Positions 1-8,923 of a stretch of DNA of 64,000 nt are shown here, in pieces; the stretch's first letter is position 1; each line of letters begins with the position of its first letter. Made by a program: the position numbers and the translations under genes. Source of the stretch: GCA-002050365 sp038235165 (GTDB taxonomy: Bacteria > Acidobacteriota > Blastocatellia > Pyrinomonadales > Pyrinomonadaceae); assembly GCA_038235165.1 (NCBI GenBank), contig JBBSUG010000001.1:186001-250000 (forward strand). The letters run 5' to 3'. The notes beneath the pieces are model-generated. The model saw only the letters and a list, made by a program, of their open reading frames with translations. It was not told the origin of the DNA and did no database searches.

Positions 1-879
1 CCAATTCGGATCGTAATCTTCGAGCCAGCCGTAAGGACCGTAATCAATCGTCAAACCTAAAATAGACATATTATCGGTGTTCATCACGCCGTGAACGAAG
101 CCGACACGCTCCCAGTGAATCATCAAATCAAGCGTTTTTTCAGTGATTTCGCGGAAAAATTCGATATACGTTTCTTTGTTCGGCTCGCCCAAATGCGGAT
201 AAAAATGACGGATCGTGTAATCGGTCAATTTTCTCAAATTTTCTGTATCCTGACGTACTAAAAAGATTTGAAAATTTCCGAAACGAACGAAACTCGGCGC
301 GGCGCGGCAAACGATTGCGCCTTTTTCAAATTCCGCGTTGCCGTCGTAAAACATATCGCGCAAAACCTGATTGCCAGTCAGCATCAGCGACAGAGCGCGG
401 GTCGTCGGCACGCCGAGATGAAACATCGCCTCCGAGCAAAGATATTCGCGGATTGAAGATCGCAGTACCGCAAGTCCGTCCGCGCCGCGTGAATACGGGG
501 TTTTGCCTGCACCCTTCAATTGCAACGCCCAGTGTTGATCTTTATTTTCGACTTCAAACAAATTGATCGCTCTGCCGTCGCCCAATTGTCCCGCCCAACC
601 GCCGAATTGATGTCCGCCGTAGCACATCGCAAACGGCTGTGTGCCGGGATAAACTTCTTTGCCTGAAAAAACCTTGATAAATTCTTCACTGTTCGCGTCT
701 TTTTCAGTTAAACCAATTGCTTCGAGCATCTGCGGCGAATAATGAATGAGTGAAGGATTTTTCGGCGTTGTCGGGGAAACGTAGGAAAACGCTGCGTTCG
801 GAACCTGCCGCACGTAATTTTCCGTGATCGGGTCGGCGAGAAGTTCCCGGTCAAATGTGTCATTTAAATTTAGCTTCAT
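1..879 (-). CDS. selO: Protein adenylyltransferase SelO (YdiU/UPF0061), 3' part outside the window
   Basis: The first 293 codons of a SelO pseudokinase read in from the right; the C-terminal part lies before base 1. SelO enzymes carry an inverted kinase-like fold and transfer AMP from ATP to Ser/Thr/Tyr of target proteins. The highly conserved GGHQFGGWAGQLGDGRA block lies at residues 88-104, and the family NTDNMS and IDYGPYG motifs, which hold the metal-binding Asp residues, lie near residues 265-285. The ATG at 877-879 opens the protein with the usual N-terminal layout. The redox-active C-terminal Cys of some homologues cannot be checked. Divergent from the DoxX cluster. Confidence 0.93.
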   Translation of the reverse strand, partial: MKLNLNDTFDRELLADPITENYVRQVPNAAFSYVSPTTPKNPSLIHYSPQMLEAIGLTEKDANSEEFIKVFSGKEVYPGTQPFAMCYGGHQFGGWAGQLGDGRAINLFEVENKDQHWALQLKGAGKTPYSRGADGLAVLRSSIREYLCSEAMFHLGVPTTRALSLMLTGNQVLRDMFYDGNAEFEKGAIVCRAAPSFVRFGNFQIFLVRQDTENLRKLTDYTIRHFYPHLGEPNKETYIEFFREITEKTLDLMIHWERVGFVHGVMNTDNMSILGLTIDYGPYGWLEDYDPNW

Positions 880-968
880 TTGCCTTTATTGTCGCAATTT
901 GAAAGCGGTTTAGACAAATGGCAATGAACGACAAACAGGTGCGGCTAACCTCCGAGGTGATTTTTTCT

Positions 969-996
969 TTGACTTTTGTGAACTCGCGTTTATGAT
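969..996 (+). promoter_or_regulatory. Candidate sigma70-type promoter of the DoxX/DUF2071 cluster
   Basis: TTGACT at 969-974 and TATGAT at 991-996 are separated by 16 bp. The expected transcription start lies about 12 bases before the ATG at 1015, so the leader would be very short. Confidence 0.5.
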
Positions 997-1014
997 AAAT
1001 AAAGTAGACAGCGA

Positions 1015-1434
1015 ATGTTTCGCCAAATTTCTGCAATCAAAATTATGACGGGCAGCTTCACGCATAAAGTTTTAACTTACCTGACCGCAGCAGTTTGGCT
1101 GGTCAACGGTCTTTACTGCAAATTTTTGAATTTCGTGCCGCGCCACGAACAAATCGTCGGGCGCATTTTAGGCGAAGGTTACGCGAAACCGTTGACGATA
1201 TTAATTGGTTTGGCGGAAATCGGGATGACGATCTGGATTTTGAGCCGGATCAAACCGAAACTCAACGCGTTTCTTCAAATGGCAATTGTGGGATTGATGA
1301 ACATTATCGAATTTACGCTCGTTCCCGATTTACTGCTTTGGGGCAGATTCAACATTGTCATCGCGTCTGCATTTATTTCCCTGATCTATTTTAACGAATT
1401 CATTTTAAGCGGTAATTCGGCGCGGCGGTCGTAA
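1015..1434 (+). CDS. DoxX-like family membrane protein
   Basis: A 139-residue protein with four predicted membrane helices. The segment AVWLVNGLYCKFLNFVPRHE and the following RILGEGY fit the DoxX-like (DoxX_3) family, whose function is not established; some DoxX relatives act in redox or sulfur metabolism at the membrane. The start at 1015 has no clear ribosome binding site, and the Met at 1045 is a possible alternative. The stop is 2 bases before the DUF2071 gene, so the two are probably co-transcribed. Confidence 0.75.
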   Translation: MFRQISAIKIMTGSFTHKVLTYLTAAVWLVNGLYCKFLNFVPRHEQIVGRILGEGYAKPLTILIGLAEIGMTIWILSRIKPKLNAFLQMAIVGLMNIIEFTLVPDLLLWGRFNIVIASAFISLIYFNEFILSGNSARRS

Positions 1435-1436
1435 AT

Positions 1437-2177
1437 ATGTTTTCATTTTTGAAAAATCACCCGTTTGCGGTCGAAGCGTTTTTTGAAAGTTCGCTGGTGT
1501 TGACATTCGCCGTGCCGAAAGAAGAACTGCAAAATTTGATTCCCGAATGTTTGGAACTCGATACTTTTGAAGACAAATGGGCGTTTATCGCGGTGGCGAT
1601 GGTGCAAACTTCATCGCTGCGTCCGAAAGGTCTGCCGAAGTTTCTCGGCAATGATTTTTTTCTCATCGGCTACCGGATTTTCGTCAGATACACAAATAAT
1701 GCGGGCAAAAGAGTGAGAGGTTTATACATCATCAAATCCGAAACCGACCGGCAAAAGATGGCTTTTTTCGGCAATATCTTTACGCATTACAATTATACGG
1801 CAACCGATATTTCGCAAACAAAAACCGGCGACCGAACGGAAATAAAATCCGTTAAATCTAATTTCACCGTCACGGTCGAAGAATCGGACGGTGAAACCGC
1901 TCTGCCGCCCGCATCGCCGTTTGCCAACTGGAAGGAAGCCCGCCGGTTTGCGGGTCCGCTGCCGTTCACCTTTACATATAATGCAGAGAGTAAAACCGTT
2001 TTGATTATTGAAGGAGTACGGCAAAATTGGACACCTGAACCCGTCGCCGTCAAACATTACAACAGCGGTTTTCTAGACGGTTTGCAGTTAAAAGATTTAG
2101 TTTTGGCGAACGCTTTCGTTATCAAAAATATTCCGTATCAGTGGAAAAGCGGGAGAATCGAACGATGGGAAAAGTAA
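1437..2177 (+). CDS. DUF2071 family protein (YqjF-like)
   Basis: This 246-residue protein has the DUF2071 pattern: an N-terminal region with VPKEELQNLIPECLELDTFE, then the family's F-L-Y-R-F-V-R strand series around residues 75-100. The fold of this family resembles acetoacetate decarboxylase, but no enzymatic role is established. It is preceded by the DoxX-like gene and overlaps the methyltransferase gene, indicating translational coupling in one operon. No signal peptide or membrane segment is apparent. Confidence 0.75.
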   Translation: MFSFLKNHPFAVEAFFESSLVLTFAVPKEELQNLIPECLELDTFEDKWAFIAVAMVQTSSLRPKGLPKFLGNDFFLIGYRIFVRYTNNAGKRVRGLYIIKSETDRQKMAFFGNIFTHYNYTATDISQTKTGDRTEIKSVKSNFTVTVEESDGETALPPASPFANWKEARRFAGPLPFTFTYNAESKTVLIIEGVRQNWTPEPVAVKHYNSGFLDGLQLKDLVLANAFVIKNIPYQWKSGRIERWEK

Positions 2178-2929
2178 GAAAGCCGTTGCAGGGCGTATCG
2201 AATATCGTGCGTTTTAACTGGCATTTTTACGCTTTGTCGCTCGGAGTTTTATCAGTTTTATTGATTTTTTACTTTTATCTCAGCCAGCCTTTTAAGTTTT
2301 TGACAACAGTTTTGTTTTTCGGAATAGTCTTGACAAATTTGATTACGCTGCTCGTTTCATTCTACGTTTACGATTTATCAGATTTGTATAAACTAAATTG
2401 GATGAGTGAGTTACGAACTGCGAAAAAAAGCGAAATCGTCAATCTCAACGCTGGTTTCGACGAAACGAGCGAACTGCTTCAAGAGAAATTCAAAGATGCG
2501 CGGCTCAGTGTTTTTGATTTTTACGACCCGGCGAAACACACGGAAATTTCCATCGAACGGGCGCGAAAAGCCTATCCGCCGTATCCGCACACGATTCAAA
2601 TGACGACCGATTATTTGCCTTTGGCGGACAATTCCGCCGATCAAATTTTTGCCGTATTGTCAGCGCACGAAATTAGAGACGAGACGGAACGCAAGCTGTT
2701 TTTCGCGGAAATAAAGCGCGTCTTAAAACCCGGCGGGCAGATTATCGTCACCGAACATCTGCGCGATACGGCGAATTTTCTCGCTTACAGCATCGGATTT
2801 TTCCATTTTCACTCAAAAGCGGTGTGGCACAAAACATTCCATTCAGCGGGCTTGAAAGTGAGCGCGGAAATCAAAATCACGCCGTTTATCACGACCTTTA
2901 TTTTGGAGAAAAATGGAATTTTATCTTAA
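2165..2929 (+). CDS. Membrane-anchored SAM-dependent methyltransferase
   Basis: Two hydrophobic helices (about residues 20-75) precede a class I methyltransferase domain. In that domain LPLADNSADQIFAVLSAHEI is the motif II/III region and RVLKPGGQIIVTEHL is the typical post-motif strand. The ATG at 2165 is chosen because GGGAG lies about 9 bases upstream; a GTG at 2141 in frame would add eight residues. It overlaps the DUF2071 gene by 13 bases and the next membrane protein by 17. The substrate is unknown; the anchor suggests a lipid, quinone or small hydrophobic acceptor (inference). Confidence 0.75.
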   Translation: MGKVRKPLQGVSNIVRFNWHFYALSLGVLSVLLIFYFYLSQPFKFLTTVLFFGIVLTNLITLLVSFYVYDLSDLYKLNWMSELRTAKKSEIVNLNAGFDETSELLQEKFKDARLSVFDFYDPAKHTEISIERARKAYPPYPHTIQMTTDYLPLADNSADQIFAVLSAHEIRDETERKLFFAEIKRVLKPGGQIIVTEHLRDTANFLAYSIGFFHFHSKAVWHKTFHSAGLKVSAEIKITPFITTFILEKNGILS

Positions 2930-3320
2930 AATTATCGGCGTAACGATGATCGTTTTGGCGTTGATTCACGGAGTTTTCCCAAAACATTTCGATTGGAAAA
3001 CCGAACTTCGACCGCTCAGTTTGATCAACCGTCAGGTAATGTATGTTCACACTTTTTTCATCGCCGTGACGGTTTTGCTGACGGGAATTTTGTGTCTGAC
3101 TTCGGCGCAGGAAATTATCGAAACGAATTTGGGGCGTAAAATAGCGTTAGGCTTCGGCATTTTTTGGCTGTTCAGGTTAATCGTTCAATTTTTCGGCTAC
3201 TCATCAGAACTCTGGAAAGGCAAATTTTTCGAAACGACCGTCCATATTTTATTTTCGATTCTCTGGACTTATTTCACAGTGATATTTCTGCTAATTTATT
3301 TTACAAATTTCCGTTATTGA
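2913..3320 (+). CDS. Small four-helix membrane protein, function unknown
   Basis: The 135 residues consist almost entirely of four hydrophobic segments (about 5-20, 45-65, 75-95 and 105-130) joined by short charged loops. A GGAG sequence lies just before the ATG, which sits inside the end of the methyltransferase gene. I do not recognise the family with certainty. The tight overlap suggests it works with the membrane methyltransferase, DUF2071 and DoxX-like proteins. Confidence 0.65.
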   Translation: MEFYLKIIGVTMIVLALIHGVFPKHFDWKTELRPLSLINRQVMYVHTFFIAVTVLLTGILCLTSAQEIIETNLGRKIALGFGIFWLFRLIVQFFGYSSELWKGKFFETTVHILFSILWTYFTVIFLLIYFTNFRY

Positions 3321-3364
3321 ATTGCCGGATACTCGGTGAAACCATCGTAACTTTTTACAACTTT

Positions 3365-3772
3365 ATGCCTGTTGAAAAAGCCGACAAATTATTGACAAAC
3401 TTAAAACGACTTCTGTTTGCGGGAGTTGGAATTGTTCTCGTTATTATCGCGATTGTTTCAGGCATCTTGACGCGGCGTTTTATTGCCCACAGTGCGATGG
3501 CAGCGGGTTTGGTCGTCAAATTGAATGCGGGCGGCTCGCACCCCGAAATAAAATTTACGACCGCTGACGGCAGGGAAATCGAATACCCGCAAAACGGTTT
3601 AATCGGCGGCTATCAAACGGGCGACAAAGTAACGGTGCTTTACGACCCTGAAGACCCGCGCCAATGTGAAGTCAATTCGTTCGGCGCGTTGTGGGGAATA
3701 ACCATTTCTCTGGCAATCGGAGGTGTGATTTTTATCAGTGCTGCCGGTTTGATGAAATCCCGCCGGATGTAA
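3365..3772 (+). CDS. DUF3592-type membrane protein
   Basis: A 135-residue protein with one helix at each end (about 18-40 and 108-128) around a small beta domain. The central pattern, with GYQTGDKVTVLYDPEDPRQC, is the hallmark of DUF3592 proteins, which are membrane proteins of unknown role. The frame is open further upstream, but that part overlaps the preceding gene, so the Met at 3365 is taken as the start. It follows the four-gene cluster by 44 bases and may belong to the same transcript. Confidence 0.65.
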   Translation: MPVEKADKLLTNLKRLLFAGVGIVLVIIAIVSGILTRRFIAHSAMAAGLVVKLNAGGSHPEIKFTTADGREIEYPQNGLIGGYQTGDKVTVLYDPEDPRQCEVNSFGALWGITISLAIGGVIFISAAGLMKSRRM

Positions 3773-4008
3773 TTTCCGGCGACTTGCTGAAAATCCCGCA
3801 TCTGGTTGAGGAAAAATTACCGAATTATTTTTGACTTTTTACCTTTTCCCGATTCACGGTATGCTAAAAGTGAAATTGATGCTAAGACGGTAAAAGAATG
3901 TCATTCGTCCGACTCGCTAAAAATTTGCTGCGACCGTATCGAGCCGGAGATACAACAATCCAATAATCAGGCTTGCGACTGAGCCGTAGATTGGATCGAA
4001 GAAGCAAT

Positions 4009-4527
4009 ATGAAAAAGTCTAAAGTCCAAAGTGCAAACTCCGAGGTTGAAACTCCGCTTGTTTCGATAATCATGGGCAGCACATCCGATTGGGAAACGAT
4101 GAAAAATGCGTCGGATATTTTGAACGATTTCGATGTGGCGCACGAATGTAAAGTCGTGTCGGCGCACCGCACACCTGATTTGCTGGTTGAATTTGCCAAA
4201 ACTGCCGAGATGCGCGGCATCGAAGTCATCATCGCCGGTGCAGGCGGCGCGGCGCATCTGCCGGGAATGTGCGCGTCGCAGACGGTTTTGCCGGTGTTGG
4301 GCGTTCCCGTGCAGAGCAAAGCGTTATCGGGACTTGATTCATTGCTTTCGATTGTGCAGATGCCCGCCGGAATTCCGGTCGGAACTTTGGCGATTGGCAG
4401 TGCCGGAGCGAAAAATGCCGCGCTTTTCGCCATTTCTATTCTTGCCAACTCGCGTCCCGAATTGAAAGAAAAGCTAAAAGAATTTCGGAAGAAACAGACG
4501 CAGACTGTATTGGATTCGGAACTTTAG
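4009..4527 (+). CDS. purE: N5-carboxyaminoimidazole ribonucleotide mutase PurE
   Basis: PurE converts N5-CAIR to CAIR in purine synthesis. The signature IIMGSTSDWETM, the AHRTPD segment and GAGGAAHLPGM are all present, so the 172-residue protein is a complete class I type PurE. The N-terminal extension of about 15 residues is coded by four 7-bp repeats (4014-4041) and is not part of the normal family. A TTG at 3973 is an unlikely earlier start. No purK follows; the gene stands alone and ends at a strong terminator. Confidence 0.95.
   Translation: MKKSKVQSANSEVETPLVSIIMGSTSDWETMKNASDILNDFDVAHECKVVSAHRTPDLLVEFAKTAEMRGIEVIIAGAGGAAHLPGMCASQTVLPVLGVPVQSKALSGLDSLLSIVQMPAGIPVGTLAIGSAGAKNAALFAISILANSRPELKEKLKEFRKKQTQTVLDSEL
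4014..4041 (+). repeat. Four-copy heptamer array (AAAGTCC type) inside purE
   Basis: Four consecutive imperfect 7-bp units (AAAGTCT, AAAGTCC, AAAGTGC, AAACTCC) start five bases into the purE frame. They code for the extra N-terminal residues KSKVQSANSE. The same word occurs as a four-copy array inside pabB at 35271-35298. Confidence 0.8.
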
Positions 4528-4550
4528 ACAGGGAAATTTCTCGTCAAAAT

Positions 4551-4594
4551 AAAAAAAGGCATCAACATAAATTAATGTGTTGATGCCTTTTTTT
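4551..4594. terminator. Bidirectional intrinsic terminator between purE and clp
   Basis: A 10-bp stem (GGCATCAACA pairing with TGTTGATGCC) is flanked by seven A on the left and seven T on the right. It therefore ends transcription from both convergent genes. Confidence 0.9.
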
Positions 4595-4608
4595 GTTTCA
4601 AAAATAAT

Positions 4609-6888
4609 TTAGTTCAGGTTAAAATTATCTTCGGATTTAACGACGATTTCACCGTCTTCCGCGTCAACCGTAAATTTGGTTGAGGTTTTCCAGGCGTTGG
4701 TAATCGGCAGTTTAACTTTTTGGTCAATGTGTCGTTTCAGGAATCTCGCGCCGTAAGCGGGCGAAAAACCTTTTTCGGTCATCAAATCAATCGCGCTTTC
4801 GGTCACTTCGACGATTTTGCCCTGTCGTTCCATATTGCGCTTCAATTTGTTCAAATAAATATTAGCGATGCCGCGCACTTCATCCATCGTCAGCGGCGAA
4901 AAAACGACGATTTCGTCAATGCGGTTGCGAAATTCCGGCGAGAAACGTTGCTCGGCGGCTTTCATCACCGCGCCTTTGATTTCGCGCATATCGCCCAGAG
5001 TTTTCTGTCCGAAACCGAGTGGTTTTTCGTATTTTTTGAAACTTTCCGAACCGAGATTGGAAGTCATAATCACAATGGCATCGGACAAATAAACCTTTTT
5101 GCCGCGTCCGTCGGTGATCCAACCTTCGTCGAACGCCTGCAAAAAGATGTTCATCAAATACGGATTCGCCTTTTCAACTTCGTCGAGCAGGAGAACCGTG
5201 TACGGATTTTCTCGCAACTGTTCGGTCAAAATCCCGCCGCGTTCCGAACCGACAATGCCGCGCGGCATCCCGATCAGTTTCTCGATGCCGACCGTGCCTT
5301 CGCCGTATTCCGACATATCAATGCGAACCATTTTACCTTCGTCGCCGAACATAAATTCAGCGACTGCTTTCGCTAATTCGGTTTTACCGACTCCCGTCGG
5401 ACCCAAAAACAGCAGCACCCCGTCCGGCGCGAAATGATTGTCTTTAAGCGGACCTTTGTTCAAACGCAACCTTTGTGCGACGGCTTTGACCGCTTCTTTT
5501 TGTCCGATGACACGATTGGCGAGCAGATTTTCCATATCGGAAAAACGGTCGGTCGTGTCGCGGAAAATCATATCTTTCGGAATCCGCGATTCCTGCGAAA
5601 TGACATCAATAATGTGTTCCGGTCTGACGACAAGGGAAGTCGGTTCGTTGATTTCAACTTTGACAGAAGCCGTGTCGAGCCAGCCGATGGCTTTGTCCGG
5701 CAGATGCAAGTTGCGAATATACTTCGGCGACATTTCCAGTGCCGTATTGATCGCTTCGTCGGAAATCGTCACCGAGTAATTTCTTTCGAGTCGCGGACGC
5801 AAGCCGAGTAAAATTTCTTTAGTTTCTTCAATGGTCGGTTCATCAACTTTAACGAGCCTAAACCGCCGCGCCAACGCTTCGTCTTCGCCGATATATTCTT
5901 TGTATTCGGTCAACGTTGTCGCGCCGATGATACGAAGTTCGCCCCGCGCTAAGGACGATTTGAACATATTACCGGCATCCGAAGACGTTCCCATTGCCGC
6001 ACCCGCGCCGATAATCGTATGTGCTTCGTCAATGAACAAAATGATGTGTTCTTTTTCTTTTACTTCGTCAATAATGCCTTTGATGCGTTCTTCAAACATT
6101 CCACGCAGCATCGTTCCGGCGACGAGTCCGCCCATTTGAAGCTGGACGATGTGTGCGTCGCGCAGTCTTGCCGGAACTTTTTCCGGTTCGAGTTCAATCA
6201 TTCGCGCCAGACCTTCGACGACCGCCGTTTTACCGACACCCGGTTCACCGACGAGCATCGGCGAATTTGAACGTTCGCGGTGCGACAAGATTTCCATCAT
6301 CTGCAAAATCTCTTTTTCGCGCCCGATGGTCGGCGGAATTTTGTCCTGCCGCGCCAGTTTGTTCAGCGACACGCCGAAATGTTTCAGATACGACGGAAGT
6401 TCGTATTTTTTCCGCATCCGTTCTTCTTCCTTCTCGATTTTGCGGATGCGTGTTCGCGCCGTCTGCGCCACCTCGTCGGCAGGAACGCCCAAGTTTTGCA
6501 GAACGTCGTTGAGCAAACTGCGTTCATCATTCGACAGAACGTAGAAAATATCGCTCGCTTCGATGACGCGGCGACCCTGTGAACGCGCCCGGTCCATTGA
6601 ACGCTTAAATAAGTCGGTCGTCTCCGGCGCGATGCGATAACCTTTTCCGGTGTGTTGTCTGCCTGCTTCCAACCGCTTTTCGATCAACAGTTTGACCGAC
6701 CGCGGATCAACCGCCAAATCGCGCATCGTCGAATTAAACAGTTCGGTTTCTTCGTTAGTCAGCGCGTGTAAAATATGTTCGATGGTCACGTAGTTTTGAT
6801 CGCGTTTTCTTGATTCATCAAGCGCAACTTCCAAAACCCGCCGCCCGCTTTCGCTAAATTTATCTTTGTATGCGTCTATATCTGCCAT
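4609..6888 (-). CDS. ClpA/ClpC-type AAA+ unfoldase with altered pore loops
   Basis: The 759-residue protein has an N domain (1-150) and two AAA+ modules. Walker A boxes are GEPGVGKT (214-221) and GPTGVGKT (496-503); Walker B boxes lie at 283-288 and 565-570. There is no ClpB-style coiled-coil insertion. LGF at 624-626 sits where ClpA/ClpC carry the ClpP-binding loop, so it may feed ClpP. Unusually, the substrate-gripping pore tyrosines are replaced: the first-ring KYRG motif reads MLRG (260-263) and the second-ring GYVG reads GIVG (544-547). The gene is monocistronic and convergent with purE. It is called ClpA/C-like without a gene symbol because no ClpS gene or UVR motif settles the subtype. 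Confidence 0.9.
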   Translation of the reverse strand: MADIDAYKDKFSESGRRVLEVALDESRKRDQNYVTIEHILHALTNEETELFNSTMRDLAVDPRSVKLLIEKRLEAGRQHTGKGYRIAPETTDLFKRSMDRARSQGRRVIEASDIFYVLSNDERSLLNDVLQNLGVPADEVAQTARTRIRKIEKEEERMRKKYELPSYLKHFGVSLNKLARQDKIPPTIGREKEILQMMEILSHRERSNSPMLVGEPGVGKTAVVEGLARMIELEPEKVPARLRDAHIVQLQMGGLVAGTMLRGMFEERIKGIIDEVKEKEHIILFIDEAHTIIGAGAAMGTSSDAGNMFKSSLARGELRIIGATTLTEYKEYIGEDEALARRFRLVKVDEPTIEETKEILLGLRPRLERNYSVTISDEAINTALEMSPKYIRNLHLPDKAIGWLDTASVKVEINEPTSLVVRPEHIIDVISQESRIPKDMIFRDTTDRFSDMENLLANRVIGQKEAVKAVAQRLRLNKGPLKDNHFAPDGVLLFLGPTGVGKTELAKAVAEFMFGDEGKMVRIDMSEYGEGTVGIEKLIGMPRGIVGSERGGILTEQLRENPYTVLLLDEVEKANPYLMNIFLQAFDEGWITDGRGKKVYLSDAIVIMTSNLGSESFKKYEKPLGFGQKTLGDMREIKGAVMKAAEQRFSPEFRNRIDEIVVFSPLTMDEVRGIANIYLNKLKRNMERQGKIVEVTESAIDLMTEKGFSPAYGARFLKRHIDQKVKLPITNAWKTSTKFTVDAEDGEIVVKSEDNFNLN

Positions 6889-7186
6889 AAATTTTCTCTT
6901 AAACTAAATTGCAATACCTACTCTGATGCCGCTCAGCCCAATTGTTTTGCCCAAAATTTATAATAACATTTTGATAAGCCAAAACGAAAAACTTTTTAAA
7001 AAATATTACGATTTGACCGTTTTTTAAGAAAATAAACTGATATGACGCAAAACGGGCGGATTCAGCCTCCTGACTTTCCGGCATCGCAGGCTTTCTCGTT
7101 TCTCGCAACCTGTTTTCGGTTGCAGATAGTAATCGTCAGGCGTAGAATCTAACAGATTTGTCACGAAACTCTTTGGAAAATAAATT
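6889..7186. other. Divergent intergenic region between clp and esterase
   Basis: This stretch must hold the start signals of two divergent genes. The left 100 bases are AT-rich. From about 7055 to 7150 the sequence is GC-richer and contains a 6-bp hairpin, GCAACC/GGTTGC with a 7-base loop (7108-7126). I could not match it to a known riboswitch. Confidence 0.4.
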
Positions 7187-8863
7187 ATGAATTCAACCAA
7201 ACAAAAGCCAGCCGTCGCGGAATCCGTTCGCCCGCGTAAATTATTTCTTATCCCGGCGATTACCGTTTGTCTGATGTTTTTTCCGATTTTCGTTTCGGCA
7301 CAAACGACTTCGTTAAAATTTGAAACGACGATTGCCAAAAAATTGATTTCCGCGCCGCAAAACGGACGTTTATTCGTCTTTCTCAACCGCACGGGTAAAA
7401 TAGAACCTCGATTTGATGATGGCAATGTCAGTTTGGACGCGTCGCCGCTGTTGGCGAAAGATGTCGCTGATTTTAAGGCGGGCGAAACAAAAATCATTAT
7501 TGGTAACGGCGAGATTTCTTATCCGATAAAAAATCTCGCCGAACTTCCCGCCGGAGAATATTTCGTGCAGGCGTTGTTCGACACAAACAATGATTTGCGG
7601 TCGCTCAACGCGCCGGGAAATCTTTACAGCGAAGTTCAAAAAGTTAATTTAGACGCGAAAAACGGCGGGACGATTAAGTTGGAATTGAACAAAGTCGTGC
7701 CGCCCGAACAGATGCCGCCTGATTCGGAATTCGTCAAATTTATTAAAATGCAGTCGCCGCTGCTGACGAAGTTTTACGGTCGTCCGATTTTCGTGCGTGT
7801 CGGAATCGTTCTGCCGCGCGATTACGAAAAAGAAACTTCGCGTCGTTATCCATTGTTAATTAACATCGGCGGTTACGGTTCAAAATTTACACGCGCTCAA
7901 AGAGCAATGGACGAAAAATCGCCGTTTCGTAAAAGCTGGCTGGCGGACGATACGCCGCGAATGATCGGCGTTTATCTCGACGGCGACAGTCCATTTGGTG
8001 ATTCGTATCAAATGAATTCCGCCAACAGCGGACCTTACGGCGATTCTTTAACACAGGAATTAATTCCCTATATCGAAAAACAGTTTCGCGCTTACGGCAC
8101 ACCCGAATCGAGATTTTTAACGGGCGGTTCGACCGGCGGCTGGGTATCAAGTGCGCTGCAAATTTTCTACCCCGATTATTTCAACGGTTCGTGGTCGGGT
8201 TTTCCCGATCCAATGGATTTTCGCGCTTATCAGTTGGTTAATATTTACAAAGACGATAACGCCTACGCTAACAAAAACGGTTTTGATCGTCCGTCGGCGC
8301 GAACGGCAAACGGCGACACGGAATTTACGATGCGGCTCGAATGTTTAAAGGAAAATGTTTTCGGCGCAGGCGACAGTTACACGATGTCCGGCGGACAATG
8401 GGGGGCGTGGAATGCCACATACAGTCCGCGCGGCGCAGACGGCAAACCCGTTCCGCTGTGGGACGCGAAAACCGGAAAAATCAACACGGAAGTCGCTGAA
8501 CAGTGGAAAAAATACGATTTGAGGTTAATCGTTGAACAAAATTGGCAGACGCTCCAGCCGAAATTAGACGGCAAACTGCACATTTGGGTCGGCGAAGCGG
8601 ACGATTACTTTCTCAACAACGGCGTTCATCTGTTCGACGATTTTATCTCGCAAGCCGAACCGAAATATAATGGCTGGATTATGTATTCGCGCACCGGCAG
8701 ACACGGCTGGATGCCGAAAACCAACGTCGAAATTATGAAAGAAATGATGCAGAGATACGAGCAGACATCAAAAAAGTGGAGCGGAAATTATGAATCATAC
8801 GAAACAAAATCAACCGTGTCTGCGTCGCCGATGATCAATTTCGATGCTCGCCGTTTATTGTGA
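7187..8863 (+). CDS. Secreted esterase/acyl hydrolase (alpha/beta hydrolase, esterase D-like)
   Basis: A 558-residue exported protein. After a charged start, residues 18-38 form a signal peptide ending in VSAQ. The N-terminal 170 residues are a beta-rich accessory domain. The rest is a putative-esterase domain with the nucleophile elbow GGSTGG (about residue 310) and a late HGW near 505 that can supply the catalytic His. The family includes feruloyl and enterobactin-type esterases, but the substrate cannot be told from sequence. It stands alone between the clp gene and a toxin-antitoxin pair. Confidence 0.8.
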   Translation: MNSTKQKPAVAESVRPRKLFLIPAITVCLMFFPIFVSAQTTSLKFETTIAKKLISAPQNGRLFVFLNRTGKIEPRFDDGNVSLDASPLLAKDVADFKAGETKIIIGNGEISYPIKNLAELPAGEYFVQALFDTNNDLRSLNAPGNLYSEVQKVNLDAKNGGTIKLELNKVVPPEQMPPDSEFVKFIKMQSPLLTKFYGRPIFVRVGIVLPRDYEKETSRRYPLLINIGGYGSKFTRAQRAMDEKSPFRKSWLADDTPRMIGVYLDGDSPFGDSYQMNSANSGPYGDSLTQELIPYIEKQFRAYGTPESRFLTGGSTGGWVSSALQIFYPDYFNGSWSGFPDPMDFRAYQLVNIYKDDNAYANKNGFDRPSARTANGDTEFTMRLECLKENVFGAGDSYTMSGGQWGAWNATYSPRGADGKPVPLWDAKTGKINTEVAEQWKKYDLRLIVEQNWQTLQPKLDGKLHIWVGEADDYFLNNGVHLFDDFISQAEPKYNGWIMYSRTGRHGWMPKTNVEIMKEMMQRYEQTSKKWSGNYESYETKSTVSASPMINFDARRLL

Positions 8864-8923
8864 TTGCTTTTTGTTTGCGCTTCCGCAAATTCAAAATTTG
8901 TCTTGATCAGTGCGATAGCCTGA

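Noticed and set aside
3773..4008. Purine riboswitch or other leader before purE
   Set aside because: No recognisable aptamer motif; only a weak promoter-like sequence with unsuitable spacing.
7158..7186. Promoter TTGTCA-17-TAAATT for the esterase gene
   Set aside because: The -10 box would touch the start codon, leaving no room for a transcript leader, and the -10 match is poor.
7024..7497. 157-codon minus-strand frame over the esterase start
   Set aside because: It is a shadow of the esterase gene and of the leader region, with no family resemblance.
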